Notes: generated by a model not told the origin, from the sequence alone. Shown: positions 7,547-13,878, counted from the stretch's first letter. The stretch is 14,799 nucleotides of DNA from DATNBT01 sp964579765 (GCA_964579765.1 CAZOIK010000151.1:1-14799), one strand, 5' to 3'. Program-made: numbers and translations.

Positions 7547-7572
7547 GGCGTTCGTAGGCCGGGCCGCCCTAC
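7543..7572. repeat. GTAGGGCG/CGCCCTAC palindrome between ureF and ureG
   Basis: The perfect eight-base arms are at 7543-7550 and 7565-7572, with a 14-base loop that is itself GC-rich and partly self-complementary (GGCC). The left arm contains the ureF stop codon. It is the same arm sequence as the element at 8291-8314 and shares its right arm with the one at 13839-13863. Without a T-run it is unlikely to terminate fully; it could stabilise upstream mRNA or weaken read-through into ureG. Confidence 0.8.
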
Positions 7573-7583
7573 CAGAGGGGACG

Positions 7584-8294
7584 ATGCATCAGACCGGACA
7601 TCCGCACACGCACGAACACCACGATCACCCGGGACTCTTTCACGAGCGCGACGCGCCGCGCGCGCGCGACTACACCGCGCGCAGCTTCACGGTGGGCATC
7701 GGCGGCCCGGTCGGGAGCGGCAAGACGGCGCTCATGCTCGCCCTCTGTCGGAAGCTGCGCGGCGCGCACAGTCTCGGGGTCGTCACCAACGACATCTTCA
7801 CCCGCGAGGACGCCGAGTTTCTCATCCGGCACAACGCGCTCGAGGAGCGGCGCATCCGCGCGGTCGAGACCGGCGGCTGTCCGCACGCCGCCATCCGCGA
7901 GGACATCAGCCACAACCTCGTCGCGCTCGAGACGCTGATGGAGGATCTCAAGCCGGAGCTGCTGCTCGTCGAGAGCGGCGGCGACAACCTCGCCGCGCAG
8001 TTCAGCCGCGAGCTCGTGGACTACACGATCTACGTGATCGACGTCTCGGGCGGCGACAAGATCCCGCGCAAGGGCGGGCCCGGCATCACGCAGTCCGACC
8101 TGCTCGTGATCAACAAGACCGACCTCGCGCCCCTGGTCGGCGCGGATCTCGACGTCATGGCGCGTGACGCGAAACGCATGCGCGGCGACGGACCGACGGT
8201 GTTCGCGCAGGTGAAGAACGACGTGGCGGTGGACGAGATCGTCACGCAGGTCGTGGCGACGTGGGAACGCGCGACCACCGCGAGCAGGACGTAG
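7584..8294 (+). CDS. ureG: Urease accessory GTPase UreG with His-rich N-terminus
   Basis: UreG is the SIMIBI-class GTPase that powers nickel insertion into urease. The 236-residue protein contains the P-loop GPVGSGKT (41-48), VVTNDIFTRED, the nickel-binding Cys-Pro-His (99-101, ETGGCPH), ESGGDN (130-135) and the guanine-specificity motif NKTD (177-180). The first 20 residues hold eight His (positions 2, 6, 8, 10, 12, 13, 15, 20), an extension absent from the short Klebsiella-type UreG but known in some others. The ATG at 7584 follows AGAGGGG, and it is separated from ureF by a palindrome. No ureE lies in the operon, so the His-rich tail may take part of its metal-handling role (inference). 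The stop codon lies in another palindrome. Confidence 0.96.
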   Translation: MHQTGHPHTHEHHDHPGLFHERDAPRARDYTARSFTVGIGGPVGSGKTALMLALCRKLRGAHSLGVVTNDIFTREDAEFLIRHNALEERRIRAVETGGCPHAAIREDISHNLVALETLMEDLKPELLLVESGGDNLAAQFSRELVDYTIYVIDVSGGDKIPRKGGPGITQSDLLVINKTDLAPLVGADLDVMARDAKRMRGDGPTVFAQVKNDVAVDEIVTQVVATWERATTASRT

Positions 8295-8314
8295 GGCGGG
8301 TCGGGTCGCCCTAC
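8291..8314. repeat. GTAGGGCG/CGCCCTAC palindrome carrying two convergent stop codons
   Basis: The perfect eight-base arms (8291-8298 and 8307-8314) enclose an eight-base loop. TAG at 8292-8294 ends ureG on the plus strand. The mirrored TAG at 8311-8313 ends the minus-strand secreted-protein gene. The hairpin could act on both transcripts. No T-run follows on either side, so classical intrinsic termination is not supported. Confidence 0.85.
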
Positions 8315-9306
8315 CTGGCCACGGCTCCCGCGGCTGTCGCTTCTTCCGACCGCGCCGCGCTCAGGATGTCGCGCAGGCCGTAATTGCCTTCGTTGCAGGC
8401 GTACTCGAACACCTGCTGCGAGGCGTCCTTCGTCAGCCGCATGCCGAACGTCCACGGCCGCGTCCACGTGTGCGGGTCGTCCACGGTCGCCGACCACTCG
8501 ACGGTGTTCGGGCCCGTCGGCTTGAAGCGCTCCGTGAGCTTGAGGTGCGTTGACGCGCCGCGGAACGCCGACCGCGCCGTGAAGTTCGTCGTCTCGACGA
8601 CGAGCGTGTTGCCCTCGAAGTGGCCGCGCGCGTCGCCCATGTCGAGCAGGATCGACGGGTCGGCGTGGCGGCGGCCGTCGAGCGGGATCAGCCGCGTGTC
8701 GTGCACCATCTCGTACGTAATCGCGACGTAGCCGGGCCCCTGCACGATCCGGTACGAGTTGCCGTAAATGGCCGGCATCATCGAACCGGGCAGTCCGCGC
8801 GTGATGCAGCGATCGTAGAGCGTGAAGTCTTCGGGGCCGTCGAACGGCCCGCTGTCGAACCCGTTGCCGCGCCGCGCGGCTTGCGCGGCCGCCGCCCGCT
8901 CGCGGCCTTCGGCCGTCATCGGCGGGATGTGGCCGTCGGGTGGATCCGACACCATCCAGGCGCGGCTGTTCTTCGCGCCGTAGTCCTCGAACCAGTGGGT
9001 CGGGCCCGCGCCCGTGCCCGTCTCGCCGCCGAGCAGCGGCGCGCGTTCCACCTTCCGCTCGTTCCGCTGGGCGATGGCCCTGGCGAGTTCCCCGGGCGTG
9101 ACCTGATCGAGCGTCTTGCCGGCAAACTCGGCCGGCCGCTCGAACGGCGTTCCGCTCTCCGGCGTGTTCGTGTACGAGCCCGCGAGGTCGGGATCGCCCC
9201 ACGGCGTTTTCGGCGGCGAATACGGCGTCGCCGTCTGCGCGGCGAGGACCGCCCCGAGCGACAGCGACGCGCTCACGGCGAACGTGGCAAAGAGACGGAC
9301 CTTCAT
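8311..9306 (-). CDS. Secreted protein of unknown function (WGDPDL family)
   Basis: I cannot assign a function. The 331-residue protein starts with a signal peptide (MKVRLFATFAVSASLSLGAV, cleavage near residue 23). A block follows that I recognise as common in secreted proteins of Acidobacteriota and some Proteobacteria: PWGDPDLAGSYTN (35-47), then FERPAEFAGK. Later blocks are LYDRCITRGLPGSMMPAIYG, GHFEGNTLVVETTNF (228-242), LTERFKPTG, and the C-terminal EYACNEGNYGLRDIL. Its two Cys (167 and 304) could form a disulfide. The region from about 185 to 300 reads as repeated beta strands. The ATG at 9306 has GGAGG six bases upstream. It converges on ureG with their stop codons inside one palindrome, and lies downstream of the permease gene on the same strand, 49 bases away. 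Confidence 0.85.
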   Translation of the reverse strand: MKVRLFATFAVSASLSLGAVLAAQTATPYSPPKTPWGDPDLAGSYTNTPESGTPFERPAEFAGKTLDQVTPGELARAIAQRNERKVERAPLLGGETGTGAGPTHWFEDYGAKNSRAWMVSDPPDGHIPPMTAEGRERAAAAQAARRGNGFDSGPFDGPEDFTLYDRCITRGLPGSMMPAIYGNSYRIVQGPGYVAITYEMVHDTRLIPLDGRRHADPSILLDMGDARGHFEGNTLVVETTNFTARSAFRGASTHLKLTERFKPTGPNTVEWSATVDDPHTWTRPWTFGMRLTKDASQQVFEYACNEGNYGLRDILSAARSEEATAAGAVAR

Positions 9307-9312
9307 TGCTGG

Positions 9313-9317
9313 CCTCC
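9313..9317 (-). promoter_or_regulatory. Ribosome binding site of the WGDPDL-family gene
   Basis: GGAGG on the minus strand lies six bases before the ATG at 9306, supporting that start and the signal peptide it gives. Confidence 0.75.
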
Positions 9318-9355
9318 GCTCGACAGATTACACCAAAGAAAAAGGGCGATTCCCG

Positions 9356-11077
9356 TCAGGGCATTGGCACGGCGTGAGGAAATACGTAGGCGTACAGCAA
9401 CGAAATGACCGCGACGACGACCATGAGGAAGATGCTGTGCTTGATGGTGAAGCGGAACAGCCGGCCCTCGTCCTCCAGCGACATGCCGGTCGCGGCCACG
9501 GCGACGGCGATGCTTTGGACTGAAATCATCTTGCCCATGACGCCCGCGGCCGAGTTCACCGACGCGGTCAACACCGGATTCAGGTGCAGCGCGTTGGCCG
9601 TCACGACCTGCAGGTTGCCGAACAGCGCGTTGGCCGACGTGTCGCTGCCCGTCAGGAACACGCCCATCCATCCAACGACGGCGCTGAAGAACGGGAACCC
9701 CTTGCCCGTCGCCGCGAGCGACAGGCCGAGCGTAGACGTCATGCCGGAGTAGTTCATCAAGTACGCGAGCCCGAGCATCGCCGCGATCGTCACCATCGCC
9801 TTCGCCAGCTGCCGGAACGTCGCGACGTAGGTCTGCACGAACTTCCCGGGGCTGATGCGCAGCACGAACGCCGACGCAATCGCGGCGAAGAAGCAGGCGG
9901 TGCCCGACGCGCTCAGCCAGTTCATCTCGAACAGCGCGCCGTACGGCGCCGGCTGCTTGGTCACCGGCGGCATCTGCGTGATCTGGTTGTGCAGCCCCGG
10001 CACCATCAGGCGGTTCAGTCCGCTCGGGGCGAGCGGCAGCCACGACGGCTGCCAGTGGTGCATCCACGCGTTGAGCCGCAGCTTGATGGCGGCGTCGCCC
10101 CAGAACAACACGAACACGACCAGCAGCAGATACGGCGACCAGGCGACGAAGACCTCGCGGCCGGAGTGTTTCGCGACCGCCAGCGTCGCCGCGACGCCCT
10201 GACCACGGGGCGCGGCCGTCGAGGTCGCCATCGGCTGGTCGCTCTCGAGCCGCATGATGTGCTTCGGCTTCCAGAGCTTCAGCACGACCACCATGACGAC
10301 GATGCAGGTCAGCGAGCTCGCGATGTCTGTCAGTTCGGGGCCGACGAAATTCGAGAACGTGAACTGCACGCCGGCAAACGACACGCCGCAGGCGACGATC
10401 GCCGGCAGCACTTCCATCGCCTTCTTCCGTCCCGACATGACGACGATCAGATAGCCGGGAATGACCACCGACACCATCGCACACAGGCGGCCCACCATCG
10501 CGCTGACGGCGCCGACCGGCAGCCCCGTCACGTTCGCGAGCGTCGTGATCGGAATGCCGATCGACCCGAAGGCGACCGGCGCCGTGTTGGCGAGGAGGCA
10601 GATGCCGGCGGCATAGAAGGGCGAGAAGCCGAGGCCGGCGAGCATCGCGCCCGAGACGGCCACCGGCGCGCCGAAGCCGGCCGCGCCCTCGATGAACGCG
10701 CCGAACGAGAACGCGATGAAGATCGCCTGCAGCCGGCGATCGTCGGTGAGGCCGCCGACCGAGTCTTTGATGATCTCGAACTTGCCCGTGTCAACGGCGA
10801 GACGGTAGAGCATGATCGCGGCGAAGACGATCCACGCGATCGGAAACAGCCCGTACGCCGCGCCGTACGCGGTCGAGATGGCGGCGAGCCGCGCCGGCAT
10901 CCCGTACACGGTCAGCGCCACCACGAGCGCCGACACCAGCGCGGCGAGCGAGGCGATCCAGGCAGGCTTGCGCAGCACGCCGAGCATGACGAACAGGACG
11001 ACGATGGGAACGGCGGCGGCGAGCGCCGACAGCCCGATCGAGCCGCCGATCGGCGCGTAAACCTGTGTCCACGGCAT
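9356..11077 (-). CDS. lctP: L-lactate/glycolate permease (LctP/LldP family)
   Basis: This inner-membrane transporter brings in lactate or glycolate with protons. The 573-residue chain is nearly all hydrophobic segments, about 12-14 by eye. Family signatures include GAFIEGAAGFGAPVA (126-140), ANTAPVAFGSIGIPITTLAN, and the C-terminal LTGSDTSANALFGNLQ (from 475) and SVQSIAVAVAATG. The start is placed at ATG 11077 because MPWTQVYAPIGGSIGLSALA matches the usual N-terminus. In-frame starts at 11095 and 11119 would add short polar tails. No ribosome binding site is visible before 11077. It is divergent from the MmgE/PrpD gene with an 80-base gap and precedes the WGDPDL gene. Lactate dehydrogenase (lldEFG or lldD) is not in the window, so the substrate is inferred from the family only. 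Confidence 0.94.
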   Translation of the reverse strand: MPWTQVYAPIGGSIGLSALAAAVPIVVLFVMLGVLRKPAWIASLAALVSALVVALTVYGMPARLAAISTAYGAAYGLFPIAWIVFAAIMLYRLAVDTGKFEIIKDSVGGLTDDRRLQAIFIAFSFGAFIEGAAGFGAPVAVSGAMLAGLGFSPFYAAGICLLANTAPVAFGSIGIPITTLANVTGLPVGAVSAMVGRLCAMVSVVIPGYLIVVMSGRKKAMEVLPAIVACGVSFAGVQFTFSNFVGPELTDIASSLTCIVVMVVVLKLWKPKHIMRLESDQPMATSTAAPRGQGVAATLAVAKHSGREVFVAWSPYLLLVVFVLFWGDAAIKLRLNAWMHHWQPSWLPLAPSGLNRLMVPGLHNQITQMPPVTKQPAPYGALFEMNWLSASGTACFFAAIASAFVLRISPGKFVQTYVATFRQLAKAMVTIAAMLGLAYLMNYSGMTSTLGLSLAATGKGFPFFSAVVGWMGVFLTGSDTSANALFGNLQVVTANALHLNPVLTASVNSAAGVMGKMISVQSIAVAVAATGMSLEDEGRLFRFTIKHSIFLMVVVAVISLLYAYVFPHAVPMP

Positions 11078-11157
11078 GGCGGCGCAATCATACATAATGT
11101 CGGCGATGCGGCGGCTCACATTTGTCGCGGCCTGAAAATTGTCGAGGAGCTCCTGCC
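11078..11157. promoter_or_regulatory. Divergent control region between lctP and MmgE/PrpD gene
   Basis: The 80 bases between the two divergent starts must hold both promoters unless they reach into the genes. TATGAT on the minus strand (11087-11092) resembles a -10 for lctP but lies only nine bases before its ATG, which would mean a leaderless message. CATAAT (11093-11098) on the plus strand is a possible -10 for the other gene. Neither has a good -35. The centre (about 11086-11100) is AT-rich against a GC-rich background. Confidence 0.4.
11144..11149 (+). promoter_or_regulatory. Ribosome binding site of the MmgE/PrpD gene
   Basis: GAGGAG lies eight bases before the ATG at 11158. It supports that start, which begins directly with the export signal, over the in-frame codon at 11122. 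Confidence 0.75.
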
Positions 11158-12669
11158 ATGAAACTTTCGCGCAAGGATTTCTTCAAAGTCGCCGCAGCCG
11201 GCGCGGCGGGCGCGACGTTCGCGTCCACGCCTGCGCTGGCCGCCCCGGCCGTCCCCAGACCGAAGAAGGTCGAGAAGGCGGCCATCAAAGGCACCACCGA
11301 CGCGTTGACCGCGTTCATCACGACGACGACGCTCGCGGCGATGCCGGCCGACGTCGTCGCGCAGGCGACGCGGTGCCTCGTCGACGGCTTCGGCGTGATC
11401 CTGGCTGGCTCGACGGTGACGGGATCGGCGATCGTGCGTGAGTACGTGCGGACGGTGAGCGCGGCACACGAGGCGTCGTCGCTCGGCGCGGAGCCGATGA
11501 CGACGTCGGCGGCGCACGCGGCGCTGCTCAACGCCGCCAGCGGCCACGCGATGGACTACGACGACACGCAGCTGTCAACCACGCCGGATCGCACGTTCGG
11601 GCTGCTGACGCACCCGACGGTGCCGGCGCTGGCCGCGTCGCTGGCGGTCGCCGAACGCGCGCATGCGTCCGGCGCGGCTTTTCTCGAAGCCTTTCTCATC
11701 GGCTTCGAGGTCGAGTGCAAGATCGCCGAAGCGATCGACCCCGAACACTACACGCGCGGCTTTCATTCGACCGGCACGATCGGCACGTTCGGCGCCGCGG
11801 CGGCCGCCGCGAAGCTGATGCACCTGCCGCGTGCGCAGGTGCGGCACATGCTCACGATCGCGTCGAGCATGTCGAGCGGCATCCGCGTCAACTTCGGATC
11901 GATGACCAAACCGCTGCACTCGGCGCGCGCCGCGGAAAACGGCGTCGTCGCGGCCGAGCTGGCGTCGCGCGGCTTCACGGGCGGAGACGACGGGCTCGAC
12001 GGGCAGTGGGGGTTCTTCCAGGTGTTCGGCGGCGGCGCGGATCTCGACCGGCTGATTCCGGTGCTCGGACGGCCGTACACGATCGTGAGCCCGGGCTCGT
12101 CGTTCAAGCCCTACCCGTGCGGCTCACTGAGCCATCCGACGATGGACGCGATGCTGAAAGCCGTCGTCGATCACGACCTGAAGCCCGATCAGATCAAGGC
12201 GGTGCGCGTGCGCGCGGGGTCGAACGTGCTCGACCCGCTGCGCTACAAGATCGCCACCAACGAGCTCGAGGCGAAGTTCTGCCTGCCCTTCCTGATGGCG
12301 AGCCTCATCGTCTCTCGCAAGGCCGGCGTGCGCGAGTTCACGGACGGGTTCGTGCAGAGCGCGCCGGTCCAGCAGATGATGCGGCGCGTGACCACCGTCT
12401 TCGATCCGGCCATCGAGGCGCAGGGCTTCGACAAAATCCGCAGCATCGTCGAGATCGATCTGATCGACGGGCGCACGATCGTCCAGCCGGCCGACGACCG
12501 CTATCGGGGCGGACCCGAGAAGCCCTTCACCAGGGCCGAGTTGCACGAGAAGTTCACCGACTGTGCGCAGCTCACCATGAGCGCCGGGCGGATGGCCACG
12601 GCTCTCGATCGCATCGAGCACGTCGATCGCCTTCAGGACGTCGGCGAGCTTGTCCGCGCACTGGCATAG
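11158..12669 (+). CDS. MmgE/PrpD-family protein with export signal
   Basis: The 503-residue protein belongs to the family of 2-methylcitrate dehydratase (PrpD), cis-aconitate decarboxylase and iminodisuccinate epimerase. Family blocks are NAASGHAMDYDDT (125-137), THPTVPALAASLAVAE (151-166), GFHSTGTIGTFGAAAAAAKL (201-220), SMTKPLHSARAAENG (248-262) and KPYPCGSLSHPTMDA (317-331). D135/D136, His152, His203, Lys251 and His326 appear to match active-site positions described for cis-aconitate decarboxylase. The N-terminus MKLSRKDFFKVAAAGAAGAT looks like a Tat signal with Arg-Lys instead of Arg-Arg and a likely cut near ALA (26-28). Classical PrpD is cytoplasmic, so this points to a different, extracytoplasmic role. 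The substrate cannot be told from sequence. It is divergent from the permease gene and ends 94 bases before the next gene. Confidence 0.9.
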   Translation: MKLSRKDFFKVAAAGAAGATFASTPALAAPAVPRPKKVEKAAIKGTTDALTAFITTTTLAAMPADVVAQATRCLVDGFGVILAGSTVTGSAIVREYVRTVSAAHEASSLGAEPMTTSAAHAALLNAASGHAMDYDDTQLSTTPDRTFGLLTHPTVPALAASLAVAERAHASGAAFLEAFLIGFEVECKIAEAIDPEHYTRGFHSTGTIGTFGAAAAAAKLMHLPRAQVRHMLTIASSMSSGIRVNFGSMTKPLHSARAAENGVVAAELASRGFTGGDDGLDGQWGFFQVFGGGADLDRLIPVLGRPYTIVSPGSSFKPYPCGSLSHPTMDAMLKAVVDHDLKPDQIKAVRVRAGSNVLDPLRYKIATNELEAKFCLPFLMASLIVSRKAGVREFTDGFVQSAPVQQMMRRVTTVFDPAIEAQGFDKIRSIVEIDLIDGRTIVQPADDRYRGGPEKPFTRAELHEKFTDCAQLTMSAGRMATALDRIEHVDRLQDVGELVRALA

Positions 12670-12700
12670 CAAAGCGGCATGGCGTGGCCGCCAATTGTGT

Positions 12701-12721
12701 TTGACACCCGTTTGATCTAAT
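12701..12721 (+). promoter_or_regulatory. Possible promoter elements before the Pro/Gly/Arg-rich gene
   Basis: A perfect TTGACA (12701-12706) lies in the 94-base gap, followed by TCTAAT (12716-12721). Their spacing of nine bases is too short for an ordinary sigma-70 promoter, and no -10 is seen at 17 bases. The strong ribosome binding site and terminator show that the gene is transcribed on its own; the exact promoter is unresolved. Confidence 0.3.
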
Positions 12722-12749
12722 GTCTTGGCCGGTCTTATCGCTACGGGAG

Positions 12750-12755
12750 AAGGAG
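12750..12755 (+). promoter_or_regulatory. Ribosome binding site of the Pro/Gly/Arg-rich gene
   Basis: AAGGAG lies eight bases before the ATG at 12764 and selects this start over one at 12725, giving a protein that begins with its signal peptide. Confidence 0.8.
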
Positions 12756-12763
12756 AACACACA

Positions 12764-13225
12764 ATGAAGCTTGCAGTGCTCGGCGGTGTCGCCGTCATCT
12801 GCGCAGCCACGGCGATGGTGGTGGCGCAGCAGGCGCCTCCAGCCCAGACAGAACAGACTGTGATTGGCTGCGTGCGCGGCGACGGTTCGGCCAAATCGCC
12901 CTGGGTGCTCGCGGGCGTGGTGATTCCGCCTCCGCCTCCGGCCAATGCCGGCCGTGGCGGTGGCCGCGGCCGTGGCGCGGGCGCCGAGGGTGGCCGTGGC
13001 GGCCGTCAGGGCGGTGGTCCGCCGCCGGCCCCCGCAGCGCCGCCGCCGCCTCCGCCTCCCCCGCTCGGTCTGCACATCACCGGCCTCGACATGACGCCGT
13101 GGGCCGGCTACCGGGCGGAAGTGACCGGCATGATGGGCGCGGCGGGCAGCAACGGCATGCGCGAGTTCAAGGCCGAGAGCGCACGGTCGGTCTTCAACTA
13201 CGGCTGCGACGAGAACAAGAAGTAA
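12764..13225 (+). CDS. Small secreted protein with Pro-rich and Gly/Arg-rich segments
   Basis: The function is unknown. The 153-residue protein has a signal peptide (1-21, ending VVAQ), then TVIGCVRGDG (32-41) and WVLAGVVI. A low-complexity middle follows: five Pro (55-59), a Gly/Arg-rich stretch with several GRGG-type units (62-85), and a second Pro tract including eight Pro in a row (93-100). The C-terminal part (101-148) returns to ordinary sequence: LHITGLDMTPWAGYRAEVTG and FKAESARSVFNYGC. The outer parts resemble a small acidobacterial family with a GC near the N-terminus, a G-x-RVEVTG centre and a Cys near the end (recognised from memory, moderate trust). C36 and C148 could pair. The middle may be a disordered, basic insertion in that domain. 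The gene stands alone, with a strong terminator after it, and its TAA stop lies in a GAAGTNA heptad. Confidence 0.8.
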   Translation: MKLAVLGGVAVICAATAMVVAQQAPPAQTEQTVIGCVRGDGSAKSPWVLAGVVIPPPPPANAGRGGGRGRGAGAEGGRGGRQGGGPPPAPAAPPPPPPPPLGLHITGLDMTPWAGYRAEVTGMMGAAGSNGMREFKAESARSVFNYGCDENKK

Positions 13226-13239
13226 GAAGTCAGAAGTTC
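13219..13239. repeat. GAAGTNA heptads over the stop codon
   Basis: Three units (GAAGTAA, GAAGTCA, GAAGTTC) begin in the last codons of the gene and place its TAA stop at the end of the first unit. The phase and sequence match the array at 3519-3553 after the cyclophilin gene. The inverted half seen there is absent here; a terminator follows instead. Confidence 0.75.
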
Positions 13240-13241
13240 TG

Positions 13242-13285
13242 GCGCGGAGCAGCGGCGATCGGGTCGCCGGCTCCGCGCTTTTTTT
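13242..13285 (+). terminator. Intrinsic terminator
   Basis: The outer stem pairs 13242-13250 (GCGCGGAGC) with 13270-13278 (GCTCCGCGC) over nine bases. An inner stem pairs GGCGA (13254-13258) with TCGCC (13264-13268). Seven T follow at 13279-13285. It lies just after the Pro/Gly/Arg-rich gene and directly before the stop codon of the convergent peroxidase gene. The T-run is only on the plus side, so it acts on the plus-strand transcript. Confidence 0.92.
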
Positions 13286-13286
13286 G

Positions 13287-13820
13287 TCACTTCGCCAGCG
13301 CTTTCGCAATCGCGTCGCGCAGCGCCGGGTCCTCCGGCGTGACCTCGCTCGGGAAGAACGCCGTGACGCGCCCCTGCTTGTCCACGACATACTTCGAGAA
13401 ATTCCAGGCGGGCAGGTGGCCCGACCGGCCGAGGAAGGCGTAAACGGGCGACTGTCCGGCGCCGCGACGCGTGACGACTTTCTCGAACATCGGAAACGTC
13501 ACGTCGTACGTGAGCTTGCAGAACTGCGCAATCTCCTGAGGCGAGCCCGGCTCCTGCTGGCCGAAGTCGTTGCTCGGGAAACCGAGGACGTTGAACGGCT
13601 TGCCCTTCATCTCGCGCTGCAGCGTCTCGAGGCCTTCGTACTGCGGCGTGAACCCGCACTTGCTCGCCACGTTGACGACGAGGCTGACGGTGCCGCGATA
13701 TTGCGAGAGATCCGCGGGCTTGCCGAGCAGCGTCTTCGTCTTCAGGTCGTAGAACGATGCCTCCTGCGCCGACACGACCGCCGCCGCCACGAGCACGAGG
13801 AGCGAGAGATAGAGTTTCAT
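13287..13820 (-). CDS. Exported glutathione peroxidase-family thiol peroxidase
   Basis: The 177-residue protein reduces peroxides, probably in the periplasm. Residues 1-18 are a signal peptide (MKLYLSLLVLVAAAVVSA). The peroxidatic Cys is C55 in NVASKCGFTPQYEGLE; Gln89 (FGQQEPGS) and Trp139-Asn140 (WNFSKYVVD) complete the usual site. The common second Cys of FPCNQF is Ser83 here (FPSNDF). A third Cys, C101 in QFCKLTYDVTFPMF, occupies the resolving-Cys position of thioredoxin-dependent members such as E. coli BtuE, so this is likely a two-Cys, thioredoxin-type enzyme despite the family name. Most bacterial members are cytoplasmic and lack a signal peptide. The ATG at 13820 has no clear ribosome binding site. 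The gene converges on the Pro/Gly/Arg-rich gene and diverges from the aldo/keto reductase. Confidence 0.93.
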   Translation of the reverse strand: MKLYLSLLVLVAAAVVSAQEASFYDLKTKTLLGKPADLSQYRGTVSLVVNVASKCGFTPQYEGLETLQREMKGKPFNVLGFPSNDFGQQEPGSPQEIAQFCKLTYDVTFPMFEKVVTRRGAGQSPVYAFLGRSGHLPAWNFSKYVVDKQGRVTAFFPSEVTPEDPALRDAIAKALAK

Positions 13821-13838
13821 GCGGCGGATTTTACCAAT

Positions 13839-13863
13839 GGCGGGCCTGAAAGGCCCGCCCTAC
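13839..13863. repeat. GGCGGGCCT/AGGCCCGCC hairpin with CGCCCTAC right end
   Basis: A perfect nine-base stem (13839-13847 with 13851-13859) has a three-base loop, and CTAC follows. The right end CGCCCTAC is identical to the right arm of the palindromes after ureF and ureG, while the matching GTAG on the left is lost. It lies in the 58-base gap between the divergent peroxidase and aldo/keto reductase genes, 15 bases before the latter's ATG. Confidence 0.75.
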
Positions 13864-13878
13864 GTGATAATCGTGGGC

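Noticed and set aside
9331..9358. Possible terminator after lctP (TTTTTCTTT on the minus strand)
   Set aside because: Only a three- to four-base stem precedes the T-rich stretch, too weak to call.
9584..11161. 525-residue plus-strand frame opposite the permease
   Set aside because: It is highly charged with no recognisable fold, and antisense to a membrane protein with family signatures; a composition artefact.
12672..12690. Possible hairpin after the MmgE/PrpD gene (GCGGC/GCCGC type)
   Set aside because: The stem is five bases with no T-run; such pairs arise by chance in GC-rich sequence.
12928..13062. Micro-repeat region suggesting a tandem repeat array or CRISPR
   Set aside because: The repetition comes from Pro and Gly/Arg codons in one open reading frame. 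There are no spaced identical repeats, so it is low-complexity coding sequence.
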